Assembly (NCBI RefSeq): GCF_963576675.1
Contig: NC_088913.1
Location: 22,206,001 to 22,270,000 of the forward strand
Direction: 5' to 3'
DNA: 64,000 nucleotides
Origin: Euphorbia lathyris
Taxonomy: Eukaryota; Streptophyta; Magnoliopsida; Malpighiales; Euphorbiaceae
A program made the translations under genes and the position numbers. A model generated the notes under the pieces. It was given only the letters and a program-made list of their open reading frames with translations, was not told the origin of the DNA and ran no database searches. Shown in pieces: positions 46,018-55,745 of the stretch (its first letter is position 1; the number at the start of each line of letters is the position of its first letter).

Positions 46018-46312
46018 CTTAGTTGTGTCGCACTTTTTCAGATTGTTGTGTCGCGCTTTTGTGCGACACAACAGGGGTGCGACACAAGAACTTTGCATCG
46101 CTCTCGAGAGCGACACAAGGTACTCATCTGTTGTGTCGCACTTGTCACGTGCGCGATACAATAGAGCGATAACTCTTGTGACGCGCTTCTAGAGTGTGCG
46201 ACACAATATATGATAATTCTTGTGACGCGCTCCAAATGTGCGCGACACAAGCTCCCCGATTAATTTGGTACACTTTGTATCGCTCCTTCCTCACGCGCGA
46301 CACAAAATATTG
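46018..46312. repeat. Left subterminal repeat array of the CACTA element
   Basis: TTGTGTCGC and GCGACACAA in head-to-head pairs with GC-rich loops (for example TTGTGTCGCGC...GTGCGACACAA). In CACTA elements such repeats are transposase-binding sites. The mirror array is at 50585-50861. Confidence 0.9.
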
Positions 46313-46642
46313 ATATTTTAAAAAAAAATTACAAAATTTTCCAGCATCTAGCATAAAATTTTATAATCAAAATTTACACAAAACTACAGTTTAAGCAACT
46401 TGTAACCATCTAACCAAAAAGAAAAATCCAATAAAAAGCATACAGAAATGGGGGGAAACAAACAAATATAGGGCTTTTCGTTTCTTAATTAGTTTTAAAC
46501 AGAGCAGTGTGTGGTATTTACACTGATTGCTGCAATCATTGAGTCCACATTATAGAAAATTGGCAAAACAGAGAACATACCTACTCTATTTAATTTTCTT
46601 ACTGAATGACAAATCCATCCCATTGCCTCCAAAACTAATGTT
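46313..46642. other. CACTA interior, no feature seen
   Basis: AT-rich, with no recognisable coding sequence. Confidence 0.4.
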
Positions 46643-46811
46643 CTATATTTTTATCATGCCAGCAGTAACACGAACAGAACTCGATGATTGTGCACCGTGT
46701 AATTGAAGAACTGACTCCTTCATAGGGAACTCCAAAGCAAATGTAGGAGGTGCCAAAATTCCACCCATCATGTGATTGGCCTGCTTCATGAAGGGATACT
46801 TCTTCATATCT
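46643..46811 (-). pseudogene. Exon-like host fragment captured in the CACTA element
   Basis: A minus-strand frame of 55 codons begins after a GGTGTAG acceptor-like site: DMKKYPFMKQANHMMGG, APPTFALEFP, VLQLHGAQSSSSVRVTAG, stop at 46643. Amino-acid composition is gene-like and unlike the flanks. I do not recognise the source gene. Confidence 0.5.
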
Positions 46812-48429
46812 ACACCATATATACAAGTTCAAAAAGAAATTAATTTCATATCCACAACGGTAAGGAAATGTAACATAAGTAGCAAATAAATACAGATATC
46901 AATAATATTATTATTTTTATTATACTCTCTATGTCTCTATCTTATCCATTAACTTGTTTTCTATTGGACGTCTAATGTTGTCCACCACTAAGCACTAGGT
47001 AGTCTAGTTTCTCCATTTACTCTTTATGCATGTTTGTCCATTCATTCAGAAGCATGTCCATTGTCTAATCTTTTTTTGTCAACAAAACAAATCTAAGCTA
47101 TTGCTGACCAAACAAGTGATGCCCAAACGGAAGCTATTGCTCAATTATACTTAACTAGCTCATTAATTAGAATACAGTTACAATGAGTACAAAATTGTTC
47201 ATATGGAATCTAAAAGGGGATTGAATCAAATTCTATTCAGTAAACCATAGCTTATACAGCATGCACTAGTCTTCCAAATGGATCTAATGGAAGTCAAAAG
47301 TTGTTACACTAAGCATTACCTCAACATGAATGACAAGGAAAATAGCTGAACAGAGTACACGAAGGTGGAAGTGATTCCTTCTTGTATGTGATGGTTTTGA
47401 TCAAACTTTCTACCAGAAATGGCAGCATGAAAACTTCATCTTTTGATCAATCTCCGAACACCCTGCACATAGTTCATCTTATTTTACTCATTGTCTAATA
47501 ACATGTAATGCATATGTGCACATAAGTATCTTCTTCTGCTAGAGTAATAGTAAAGTCGCAAACAGAGAATAAATTTGACAGTCCTTAATTGGGATATTTT
47601 GTTGCTATAGTCTAAAGGTAAAAGCTTGATCACAGGATGTAACTCCAACTTAAGTTCTGATTCAACACTACATTCTAAATTAGAATAGATGCCAGAACAA
47701 CACCATGAGTTTGGGTTTACAAGAACAACTTAAGTAGAGTACAATTGCCCCAAGACTGGAGTTGAGTTGAAAACTTTTGAGATGTAGATAAGTGCAAAAC
47801 ATCTTAAACTATCTGTTGAAACACATATGCATTTGTAATTAATCATAAGAATCCACTAATCCTAGAGGCTCACAGTGGGAGAAAACTACATGCACACTAG
47901 TCGGATCCAAATGCAGAATCTAAACTACATATGACAGTAAAAAATGCACATGCAAGGATGGTAGTCGGATCCATTGTCCATCTAGCAAGAAATACAGTTG
48001 ATGCAGCAATGACGAAGGGAAGGATACTCAAGAAACTGTAGTCAACCAATGTCAGTTCTGCTAAATAATCAGCCAAGTATTCCAGCTCATAACTAGGACT
48101 CTGAAAATCCGAATTTATATATTAAAACAACATCAGAACTTGAATTTGATAACACTTGGTAGAAAAGTAAGGATGTGTTATGAACCTTGGCATAGGATCT
48201 AGTCACATGTCTAGACACCACAAAATTCTTCTTTAGATCTATATTTAATTGACAAAAGCAAACTCGTCCTTGACAGAGCCCCTTTCTAATTCTGAATTTT
48301 GGGAGGATAAAAGTTCGTTCTTATTGAATAGAAAAAGCCTTTATACATAGGCTGCAGATACAAAATAATTCCAGATCTGATACATGCATAAGGAAATAAA
48401 GCCTATTAAGGAAGAGTATCATAGTTGGC
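46812..48429. other. CACTA interior, intron-like sequence
   Basis: Less AT-rich, non-repetitive sequence that looks like captured introns or UTRs. A possible acceptor and exon lie near 47465-47410 (minus), but I cannot support a product. About 48290-48420 resembles a retrotransposon LTR fragment. Confidence 0.35.
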
Positions 48430-48583
48430 CTATGTTGCACGAAAACGGAAACAGAAACTGATATGGAAATGGACATCAGGAAATGTAATTTCTAAGAAAA
48501 TATAGCTAGGAACGGTAACGGAAGTAGAAAGAAACGGAAACGGACACGAAACACTAGTGATGAAGAGTTTCCATGCAACATAG
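48430..48583. mobile_element. MITE nested in the CACTA element
   Basis: Starts CTATGTTGCACGAAAAC and ends GTTTCCATGCAACATAG, inverted ends with few mismatches. The interior is rich in ACGGAAAC motifs. No clear TSD. Confidence 0.6.
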
Positions 48584-49035
48584 CAGTGGGCTATATTGGA
48601 AAAGAAAAGTGTGAGAAATGACAATTGGAATTAGCTCTCAACATTTAGAATAAATTGCGGTTGGAAACAGATTCATTTTAAACTGTAGAACAAACTTTCT
48701 ATTCACATATCTTAACAATACAAATAATGATAAAAAAAATCAATTCTCAATTAAGCTAGTCTTAATGGATGCATCTTATGCATATTGCCTTGCCAGTCCA
48801 CACATGCAGTCCTAGAGGCATTTTCACCCAAAAAACAAATTCAACACAAAATTTCAAATCTTATGCATATTTATGGTCGAGGAGAGTAAGAGTCTTTGGC
48901 ATTTCAATCATGACCAAAATTGATAATAAATTAATTTTCAGTGAAGAAACTATCAAAACCTAAACGTATGTTGGACCCGAGCAATTGATAAAAGGCTATC
49001 GATTAGATAAGAAAGTGATGTATGAAATCAAATGC
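48584..49035. other. CACTA interior, no feature seen
   Basis: No recognisable coding or RNA feature. Confidence 0.4.
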
Positions 49036-49218
49036 TTACTTTTTCCTGCGCTCCCGCTTTTTTTGACTGGTCTTAGTGTTCACCAAAATTTCGAACTGAA
49101 GGTCATTTGCTTCGTTTCTCTTACGTTTTTTCTTTTTCTTTTCATCTGCACTATCATTCCCACCTTCATCCATTTGTCCAGTCATATCATCAGTAGTAGC
49201 TTCAGAGTTGATGGGATC
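49036..49218 (-). pseudogene. Lys-rich exon-like host fragment in the CACTA element
   Basis: A minus-strand frame begins after a CAGTAG acceptor-like site and runs SEATTDDMTGQMDEGG, then DEKKKKKRKRNEANDLQFEI, then QKKRERRKK. It meets GTAAGC, a good splice donor, at its end. The highly basic tail resembles nucleolar or ribosome-biogenesis proteins, but I cannot name it. It lies on the same strand as the LBD exon. Confidence 0.55.
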
Positions 49219-50005
49219 CTACTGAGGCAACTTAATATATCATTCGTAAATTTGAAGCAGAAATATAAAATGAAATGAAAATGGGATTAAATTTGACATA
49301 TCGAGACAGGTAAGACACAAAAAAATAAAAAAGAAAAGAAGATACTATTAGAATTGGAAAAGAAACAAACTAGTTAATCTAATATGCAGTCTTCATATTT
49401 GTATTCCTGGTTTTGCTTACTAGAACCAATTTCATGCAACGCAATCCTAAAGAGACAAATTTCAAAGCAATTAAAGGCTCAGTAATCAAAGTGCAAAAAT
49501 TCAATTCAATAAAAGCTTCAAGAGTAATTTATCAATTAATCAAATCTCTAAAATCCTCAACGGATTAGAAATTAGGTGTTCCCAATGCAGGTAACTGCCG
49601 TTTATATCATTTCGTTAATCACCAAGAAACGCTTCTAGATTTCAGTAATAATATTAAAAAGTAACACAGAAAACAAAATACCAAATACTAGGTTGCTTCT
49701 TTTCCCATCTAATCTCAAAGCCCCACACACAAGCTCTTCAACTTGAATCAAACAAAATTTCAAAACAGATCAATGTTTAAACACCAGATTAATTTAGAAA
49801 ACAAACAAATTCCACAATCAACAAAATGATTTTTCCAACTTCATTCACGACAAATAATTTATTTGTTTCTAATGAAACAGAAAATAGAGCCAACAACCAA
49901 TAATACTCCTGCATCCAATAAATTGATTCGAATGTATTACTCCGTATAGTAGAAATTTTCACGAATAATAAGGATTGAATGAATTGAGTAATTACCATTA
50001 CGTAC
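49219..50005. other. CACTA interior downstream of the LBD exon (intron-like)
   Basis: On the minus strand this follows the LBD exon after a GTACGT donor. It is AT-rich and intron-like with no second LBD exon seen. Confidence 0.5.
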
Positions 50006-50365
50006 CTGTTGCTGAAGAGCGAAGATATGAGCGACGCAGCCGTAAACAGGATCTCGGAGACGAGCTTGAGCTTCGTAACAGATAGTAACCACCGCATCAA
50101 GACGTTTATGTACCCGAATATGCAGAAGGAGTTTCGAAACGTTACTTGCACCAAAAACCTTATGAACAGCTGTGAAATGCGCCGCTCCTTGCTCCGAATC
50201 GAAGTACGGAGCAAATATACAATCGGGAACACATTTTCTCCTCAAAAATTTACACGCCCCACACGGGCCGCTCCCACTCCCGCCGCCTCCACCACTGCTT
50301 CCAATTCCGGCGCCTCCGCCGCCGCCGCTGCTACTGCTGCTGCTAGGATGCACAGTCGCACTCAT
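50006..50365 (-). pseudogene. Captured first exon of a class I LOB-domain (LBD) transcription factor
   Basis: 120 codons, from an ATG to a GTACGT splice donor. A Ser/Gly-rich N-terminus leads into the zinc-binding motif C35-x2-C38-x6-C45-x3-C49 ([16 protein letters not shown]). The GAS block ([13 protein letters not shown]) and the [22 protein letters not shown] segment follow, with the exon ending FALQQQ. This is a nearly complete LOB domain of class I, in the LBD18/LBD30-like style. LBD proteins are nuclear DNA-binding regulators of organ boundaries and root or vascular development. One change stands out: Arg84 replaces the usual Pro in LLHIPVHKR. The second exon is missing. It lies inside a CACTA element, so it is a transduplicated fragment; some 5' flank came with it (50366-50560). 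Confidence 0.93.
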
Positions 50366-50584
50366 TTCGGGTGTTTTAGAGGAAGAGGAAAGAACATCAC
50401 ATAATAATTAAGGTTTTGTGAAACGCTGAATTTGAAGAAGAAGAAGGTGGATTTAGGGTTTGGTGAGTGCAGGTGTTTGGGGGAATTAAAATTAGATTTG
50501 GGGGATTTTAAAAACGGAAGATGAAGTCATCTTTAAAGCCACGCGAGAGAGCAAAAATAATTATATTCAAATAGTAGTTCGTAT

Positions 50585-50861
50585 TAGTTGTGTCGCACTT
50601 TTAAAAATGAGCGACACAAAGATAACACACTACTTGTGTCGTTTTGGTAAAGGCACGTCACAAGCTTGCTCTAGTGTCACACTGTAAGATAGGCGATACA
50701 AGAAGTAACTCGTTTGTGACGCACGTTCTTAAAGCATGACACAAGTGATGACACAGAATACTTAGTTGTGTCGCATTTATAGAACGCGCGACACTAGTTA
50801 CTCTATTGTGTCGCTTTCTCTTCAAGCGCGACACAATAGGTGCGACACAAGTGAGCATTTC
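50585..50861. repeat. Right subterminal repeat array of the CACTA element
   Basis: Mirror of the left array, with TTGTGTCGC/GCGACACAA motifs, some mutated (TTGTGACGC, GTGTCACAC). Confidence 0.9.
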
Positions 50862-50882
50862 TGTACTAGTGCATGTAAGAGA

Positions 50883-50894
50883 CTATTTATATAG
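50883..50894 (-). promoter_or_regulatory. TATA box of the 45609 gene, separated by the CACTA insertion
   Basis: Minus-strand CTATATAAATAG. Removing the CACTA element and one TSD copy puts it about 59 bp from the ATG at 45950. The same 12-mer serves the 51186 gene on the other strand. Confidence 0.65.
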
Positions 50895-51131
50895 ATTAAC
50901 ACACATTTTCAAATGCACACTACATGTAACTGAAAACTGCTTTTATTTCACGAATACATTGAATCCAATACGATCTGTATTCAGTTACATTTACCATACC
51001 AACATAATGGCATTTAAAAAAGTATTAATACATTGAATACAAAACGGATACATCTAATGAAAAGACGTCTCTGTATTTAAGTGTGATTATGAATAGACTT
51101 TACAAATTAAGTACATTAATTCCGAAATTTT

Positions 51132-51143
51132 CTATATAAATAG
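51132..51143 (+). promoter_or_regulatory. TATA box of the 51186 gene
   Basis: CTATATAAATAG, 42 bp between its end and the ATG. AGACGTCT lies upstream at 51063-51070, between the two divergent TATA boxes. Confidence 0.75.
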
Positions 51144-51185
51144 GAGTATGTAAGGCTCTCGAAATGTTATACTCGCTCTTAAAAT

Positions 51186-51674
51186 ATGGACTTGGTAATA
51201 CTGGACGATTCAGCAGAGCCTTCCAAAGAGCCTTCCAAAAATGAAGACAATTTCCATCCATGCCTATTTGAAGATGATCCTAATGAAGGAATTTCTCCAC
51301 TCAAAAAAATAAAAGTAGAAAAGTCTAAAAAAGAATCGGTGGGGCCTTCGTCGCAAAAGAAGAAAAAGGGTCAGCAAAAGTTGGGTGTGAAGGAAGGGAA
51401 TACATCCAGGAAGCTTATTATTGGGAAGACTGATGACGGTGTTAATCCGTTGGGTGCTACTCCATTTCCGATAAATCAAATTGAAGATGCTGTTCAAAAG
51501 TGTGTCAAGAAACATATGCGTCAACATACAGCTGAATTCTTAACATGCATCAAGTCCATCGCCGTATCCTTAGATATTTTGCATGATTCAATGCGTCTTT
51601 GTTTGGAGTCGGATTATCAGGAGATGGAAACTAATGATGAGAAGCTAGATAAAGGGAAAGACAAGAAGATGTAG
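51186..51674 (+). CDS. Small basic/acidic protein, unknown function, related to the 45609 family
   Basis: 162 residues. The N-terminal third is acidic with a repeated EPSK. The middle is Lys-rich (KKIKVEKSKKES and SQKKKKGQQK), a likely nuclear localisation signal. The C-terminal part (FLTCIKSIAVSLDILHDSM, CLESDYQEMETNDEKLDKGK) has the same layout as the GD...FM.V..SA...S...ES..EE helix of the 45609 and 44158 proteins, with weak identity. I do not recognise a known family. It forms a divergent pair with 45609, sharing about 235 bp between ATGs and TATA boxes once the CACTA element is removed. A downstream AT-rich 3' flank follows. Confidence 0.72.
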   Translation: MDLVILDDSAEPSKEPSKNEDNFHPCLFEDDPNEGISPLKKIKVEKSKKESVGPSSQKKKKGQQKLGVKEGNTSRKLIIGKTDDGVNPLGATPFPINQIEDAVQKCVKKHMRQHTAEFLTCIKSIAVSLDILHDSMRLCLESDYQEMETNDEKLDKGKDKKM

Positions 51675-52317
51675 ATCCACAAAAGCATTTGATTGTGAAA
51701 AATGCTTTAATAAGTTTCATATTCTTAATTATGTGTGTCTTGACTTACTGTAAGACATTAAATTTCAATAATATATATGAAACATTGATTTTCAATATTT
51801 TATTTCTTAGTTTCATTATTGGATGATAACTTAGTTTTCAAGTAATACCTAGGTTACATATATTTCAATTTGTATTATAATGATAACAATTGCTAATTTT
51901 TACAAAAAATTAACCATTCATATAATACCAAATATTAATTCATAAAAAAAAAATACATTTAATATCAAGGTGCCTTCTATGCTTACTTTGTTTTTGACAA
52001 AGTACCATTACTTGGTGTATTTTCACCATTGGATGATGGATTAGAAAATTAATCCAATGGTGAAAACACACAAAGCAAGAGTTACCTTGTTAAAAACAAA
52101 GTAACAATAGACTTTACCTTAATTATCAAACTATAATTTGCAAGTAATACCTGAGTTGAATGAATTATAAATTAATGCATTAAAATAAACTGTATATAAA
52201 CAAGACGTTTAATTAATTAACAAAATAATTTGAATATAAATACCCAATTCGAACGATTAAAAGTGATAATTTTCAAAAAGTAGCTAATTTGGATGCATTA
52301 TAAATAAGTACAAATAA
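51675..52317. other. AT-rich spacer with a fold-back MITE
   Basis: Holds the 154 bp element described at 51967. Otherwise AT-rich, with no gene seen. Confidence 0.5.
51967..52120. mobile_element. Fold-back MITE, ~70 bp arms
   Basis: AAGGTGCCTTCTATG at the left and CAATAGACTTTACCTT at the right. The arms pair over almost the whole length around a centre near 52035 (CACCATTGGATGATGG...CCAATGGTG). Flanking TSD unclear. Confidence 0.75.
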
Positions 52318-52329
52318 GAAGACGTCTTC
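52318..52329. promoter_or_regulatory. 12 bp palindrome GAAGACGTCTTC upstream of the fusion gene
   Basis: Third perfect copy, 503 bp before the ATG at 52832 and about 60 bp before an antisense tRNA-like cassette, the same order as in S1 and S2. Confidence 0.55.
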
Positions 52330-52379
52330 TGATTGTTATTTCTTTTTAAAAATGCATTTAAAATAATTTTTAAAACCAA

Positions 52380-52462
52380 TTAAAAAAAAATACCACTGGC
52401 CGGTTTCGAACACAGGACCAAATGATTTTTACGGTAGTTGCTAACCAATTGATCTACGAACA
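52380..52462 (-). ncRNA. tRNA-like cassette (possible Pol III unit)
   Basis: On the minus strand: TAGATCAATTGGTTAGC (box A-like), then TGTTCGAAACC (box B), then a run of T residues. Different in sequence from T1 and T2 but of the same design. Stems are poor for a functional tRNA. Confidence 0.5.
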
Positions 52463-52831
52463 TTTACTGATGCGATTGATAATTAATATGTTTTAACGTG
52501 TTTATATAATAATCTGCGAAAAAATACAAAAAGGAGCGCGACGTTGGGGTCGAAAACGGGTCGGCTTGTTTAGATCACCAAACTTACCGCTATAGTAGAC
52601 CGTCTTAGTGATACTTCTCTCGAATTAAATTGTAACACGTGTTATATGGGGTTTGTTTAATCCTGGAGAAATAGGAACGCCATTGTTTCCGATCAAAATC
52701 CTCGACAAATTCCCAATACCGAAACCTAACTTCATCACCGGCGGCATCGATTTTTCCTTACCACTACACAGATTTTCTTATCATCCTTAATTTCTAAATC
52801 TTCAAATTTCAAGCTCCAATTTCAAGCTCCA

Positions 52832-55112
52832 ATGGCTAAGACAAGACAGAGTACAGCTGGTTCACGAAGCAAGGGGAAGCAGACATTGCAACCTAAGAGG
52901 AAGAACAAGGCTGTAAAAAGGCATAGAACTTGCAATGCCGGAACATCTAGTACCAGAGATAGAGTGGCGAAGCTGGATAGTATGCATGTGCTCAAAGGTA
53001 TGCCCGTTGATATTGAATCCCTGAAAAAAATCGATTTTGATGTTTCTCCTTACATTGAGCATTTAAAATTGAGGAAATTGTTGACTCTTAAAGTCAACAC
53101 ATACGATGAATTGGTTAAGGAATTCTATAGAAACCTTCATAGGAATAACAGGGGAACAGAGATATCTTCTAGTGTAAAAAACGTTAAGATCAAAATAGAC
53201 ACTGCTTTGTTAAATGAACTTTTTGATATGCCTTCGGTTGAGGATGGGTTTTGCATTAAAAACCCAGCTGATAAAAAAATAGAATGGGAGGGGTATAATG
53301 ATACCCATTTCATAAAGGAAGTCCTACACGAGTCTGGTTTACCCCTTGCTACGACAAACATGACGGCTCATGCCCGATTTTTACATCAAGTGGTGATAAA
53401 GACACTGCTACCTAAGTATGGTAGCAGGGAAAAATGCTCATTAGCCGAAAGGATTATTTTGTGGCATCTGTTAAAGGGGAAACAGATGAATTTTGCTCAA
53501 CAGATTATCTATCACATACTGAACAGGTTCAGAGCGGTTAAGAAAGACCGTCAAAGGAAAATCCATCTACCTTATGGTAATCTTTTGACGGTACTCTTTG
53601 AACATTACAATGTTCCTGTGACTGTGAGGGATAACTGGTCAGTCAATACAAATCTCATGGATGCTCTATACTTGTTAAGTATGGCAACTATGACGAGTAA
53701 TAGAGGCTGGATCCTTTCCAAATTTGTCAGAGCTGAAGATGAAATTCTGTTTAATAAAAAAACATATTTAAGGAACGTGGGGAATGACGGAGAGGATGTT
53801 GAGGTTGAGCTGGAAGGTGATGGGCCTATGGATGATGACATAGAAAGTCTGGATGTTGGGATGGATTGTTTTGATTTTGAAGATGAAGATGTTGGGATGG
53901 GTGGTGTGGAGATGGAGGGTTCAGAGGATACGTTAGAGGCTGATGAGCCAAGACCCGAAGAGTCTGACGAAGAAGAGGAGGATGAGTATGAGATTGTATT
54001 CCGGACGGTGGAGCAGCCAGAAAAGGAGAAAACAATGGAGGAAAAAGTTGATGATGACAGTAATGTTCTGATGCTGTTAACTTATCCTGAAGCTGAACTA
54101 CCGACACCCTCTTGTACAATGAAGAAGCTTCTGATTTTAGACTTGAATGGGGTACTTATATGCTCGCGAACCGGTCGCCATCGCCCACATATCACTCCAT
54201 TCATGAAATTCTGTTTTGATAATTTTACGGTTGCAATTTGGTCATCAAAGATGAGGTATTTTTCACATTCTTATAAGGTTCATTGAATTCTAAACATTTG
54301 ATCCTCTTTTTACATTCTTCTTAAGTTCATTGAATACTTTATAATTATAGTGTCTTCTTATGTGTTTTCCAGGAAAAACATTGACAAGATTCTTCCAAAA
54401 ATTAGAATGTCATTGGCTGATGAAGTTCAAATGTTGTTTGTTTGGGTTAGACAATTGTTTCCAACTTTTAGGATTCTTTTCCGTTCCAACATCAACTATT
54501 GAAATATTCATGTTTCCTATATAATAGTTTACTACACTGTTTGATTTTCAGGGTCAAGAGCATTGTGTTGTAACAAATGTCACATTTGGCCCCCGTGATA
54601 AAAAAATGTATAATGTTTAAAGATTTGAAGCATGTTTGGGATAGCTATCCACAATTCAATGCTTCAAATACTGTGTTGATAGATGATTCACCATACAAGT
54701 CACTACTGAATTCTGTAAGTGTACCATCTTTATTACAATTACCCTGTATTATGATGCATTATAATTTCATTTGTTGGATTCTGTAGCCAAACAATTTCAT
54801 CTACCCCACAACATTTGATTCAAAGAACAGATTGGACAATTATCTAGGTAAAGCTTCCTGTCAATATCTATGTACTTTATTTACCAAAATGTTCATCTAA
54901 CTAAAATAATGCAATTTGCAGAGCCAAATGGAGGTTTTGTAACCTATTTGGAAAGACTATCACGCGCACAACACGTTGCAGAATTCATCCAGAGGGAACG
55001 AATCGGTCAAGATCCCATTCGAGAGGATGATGGGCGAATGGCTAAACTGCAACAAGCTATAGATTATGCTATGTCATATGGAAGATGGCAAAAAATACTT
55101 TGTCAAATGTAA
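52832..55112 (+). pseudogene. Plant transposon-protein domain fused to an FCP1/HAD-type domain, five exons, one frameshift
   Basis: Exons read as 52832-54255, 54373-54445, 54552-54714, 54787-54847 and 54922-55112, all with GT-AG introns. Residues ~1-45 are basic. Residues ~60-310 resemble the 'putative plant transposon protein' domain (TYDELVKEFYRNL, then FLHQVVIKTLLPK and ERIILWHLLKGK). Residues ~310-420 are very acidic. From residue 430 an FCP1/NLI-interacting HAD-type domain starts, KKLLILDLNGVL. D437 is present, but the second catalytic Asp is Asn439, as in a plant subfamily of these proteins. Exons 3-5 supply VLIDDSPYKSLLN and the C-terminal helical cap. Exon 3 is 163 nt, and its frame shifts by one base near 54613, which fits a single extra A and would truncate the protein. 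So this is a recent pseudogene, or the extra base is a sequencing error. The second domain, if active, would act on phospho-Ser/Thr; activity is doubtful. Confidence 0.82.
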
Positions 55113-55609
55113 ATATATATTTTGACAAACAGTAACTAGATATTTTTGGCATACTATGTGAAAACAATTGTTTCGGCGATCAATCTGTGTTACAAATTTA
55201 TGTTTGTTTATTTATCATTTGGTTGTGTCAATTTCGACAGGCTGTGTTAAACACAAATTTATAACAGTTTGTATATATGAATTATTCCATAGAAGACATC
55301 TTCTTTTTAGTATTTAACACATAAGAAGACATCTTCGTTTGACAATATATTCTATACGCTAAAAGGTAACACCAAATTATAATACATCATTTTTTTTTGT
55401 TTTACATTGTTTACTTATCACAAATATTTACTCATATCCAAATGACACAGATGACTGGAATTTCGGCTATGCTTCATATTTGATTGATAATAAGACAACC
55501 TCTTATGTATATTCTCTAATATGATATCGAAACAACATTTTTTTACATTGCATTTTCAATCCATTTATTTATCAATGAGGATTGAAATAGAGTGGTAAAC
55601 GATTAATCT
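55113..55609. other. 3' flank of the fusion gene
   Basis: AT-rich. Holds two copies of GAAGACATCTTC (55292-55303 and 55325-55336), the GACGTC palindrome with one base changed in the CpG. No gene seen. Confidence 0.6.
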
Positions 55610-55745
55610 AAAACTAAGATTAGTTCTGGTCGAATAGAGGCTGCCTGAGATTAATTCCGATCACTTTGAGACTGCCTGAGATTAATTCCGATCATTTTGA
55701 CACTGCCTGAGATTGATTCCGGTCGAAAAAAGTCTGTCTAAGGTT
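55610..55745. repeat. 31 bp minisatellite, about four copies
   Basis: CTGCCTGAGATTAATTCCG starts at 55641 and 55672, with diverged copies at 55703 and about 55734. Confidence 0.8.

Larger units (their letters stand above)
46002..50871. mobile_element. Non-autonomous CACTA (En/Spm-type) element carrying host fragments
   Basis: Perfect terminal repeats CACTAGTACAGAAATGCT and AGCATTTCTGTACTAGTG. The TSD is the 3 bp CAT on both sides. Both ends carry subterminal inverted motifs TTGTGTCGC/GCGACACAA, about a dozen per side. No transposase frame is found in 4,870 bp. The interior holds an LBD first exon with its 5' flank, two other exon-like pieces on the same strand and an inserted MITE. It is a gene-capturing CACTA derivative that needs a transposase from elsewhere. 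Confidence 0.96.

Noticed and set aside
46635..46832. 65-codon minus-strand ORF starting MNLYIW
   Set aside because: A different frame over the same stretch (46643-46811) has better exon-like composition and an acceptor-like site. This one is a shadow.
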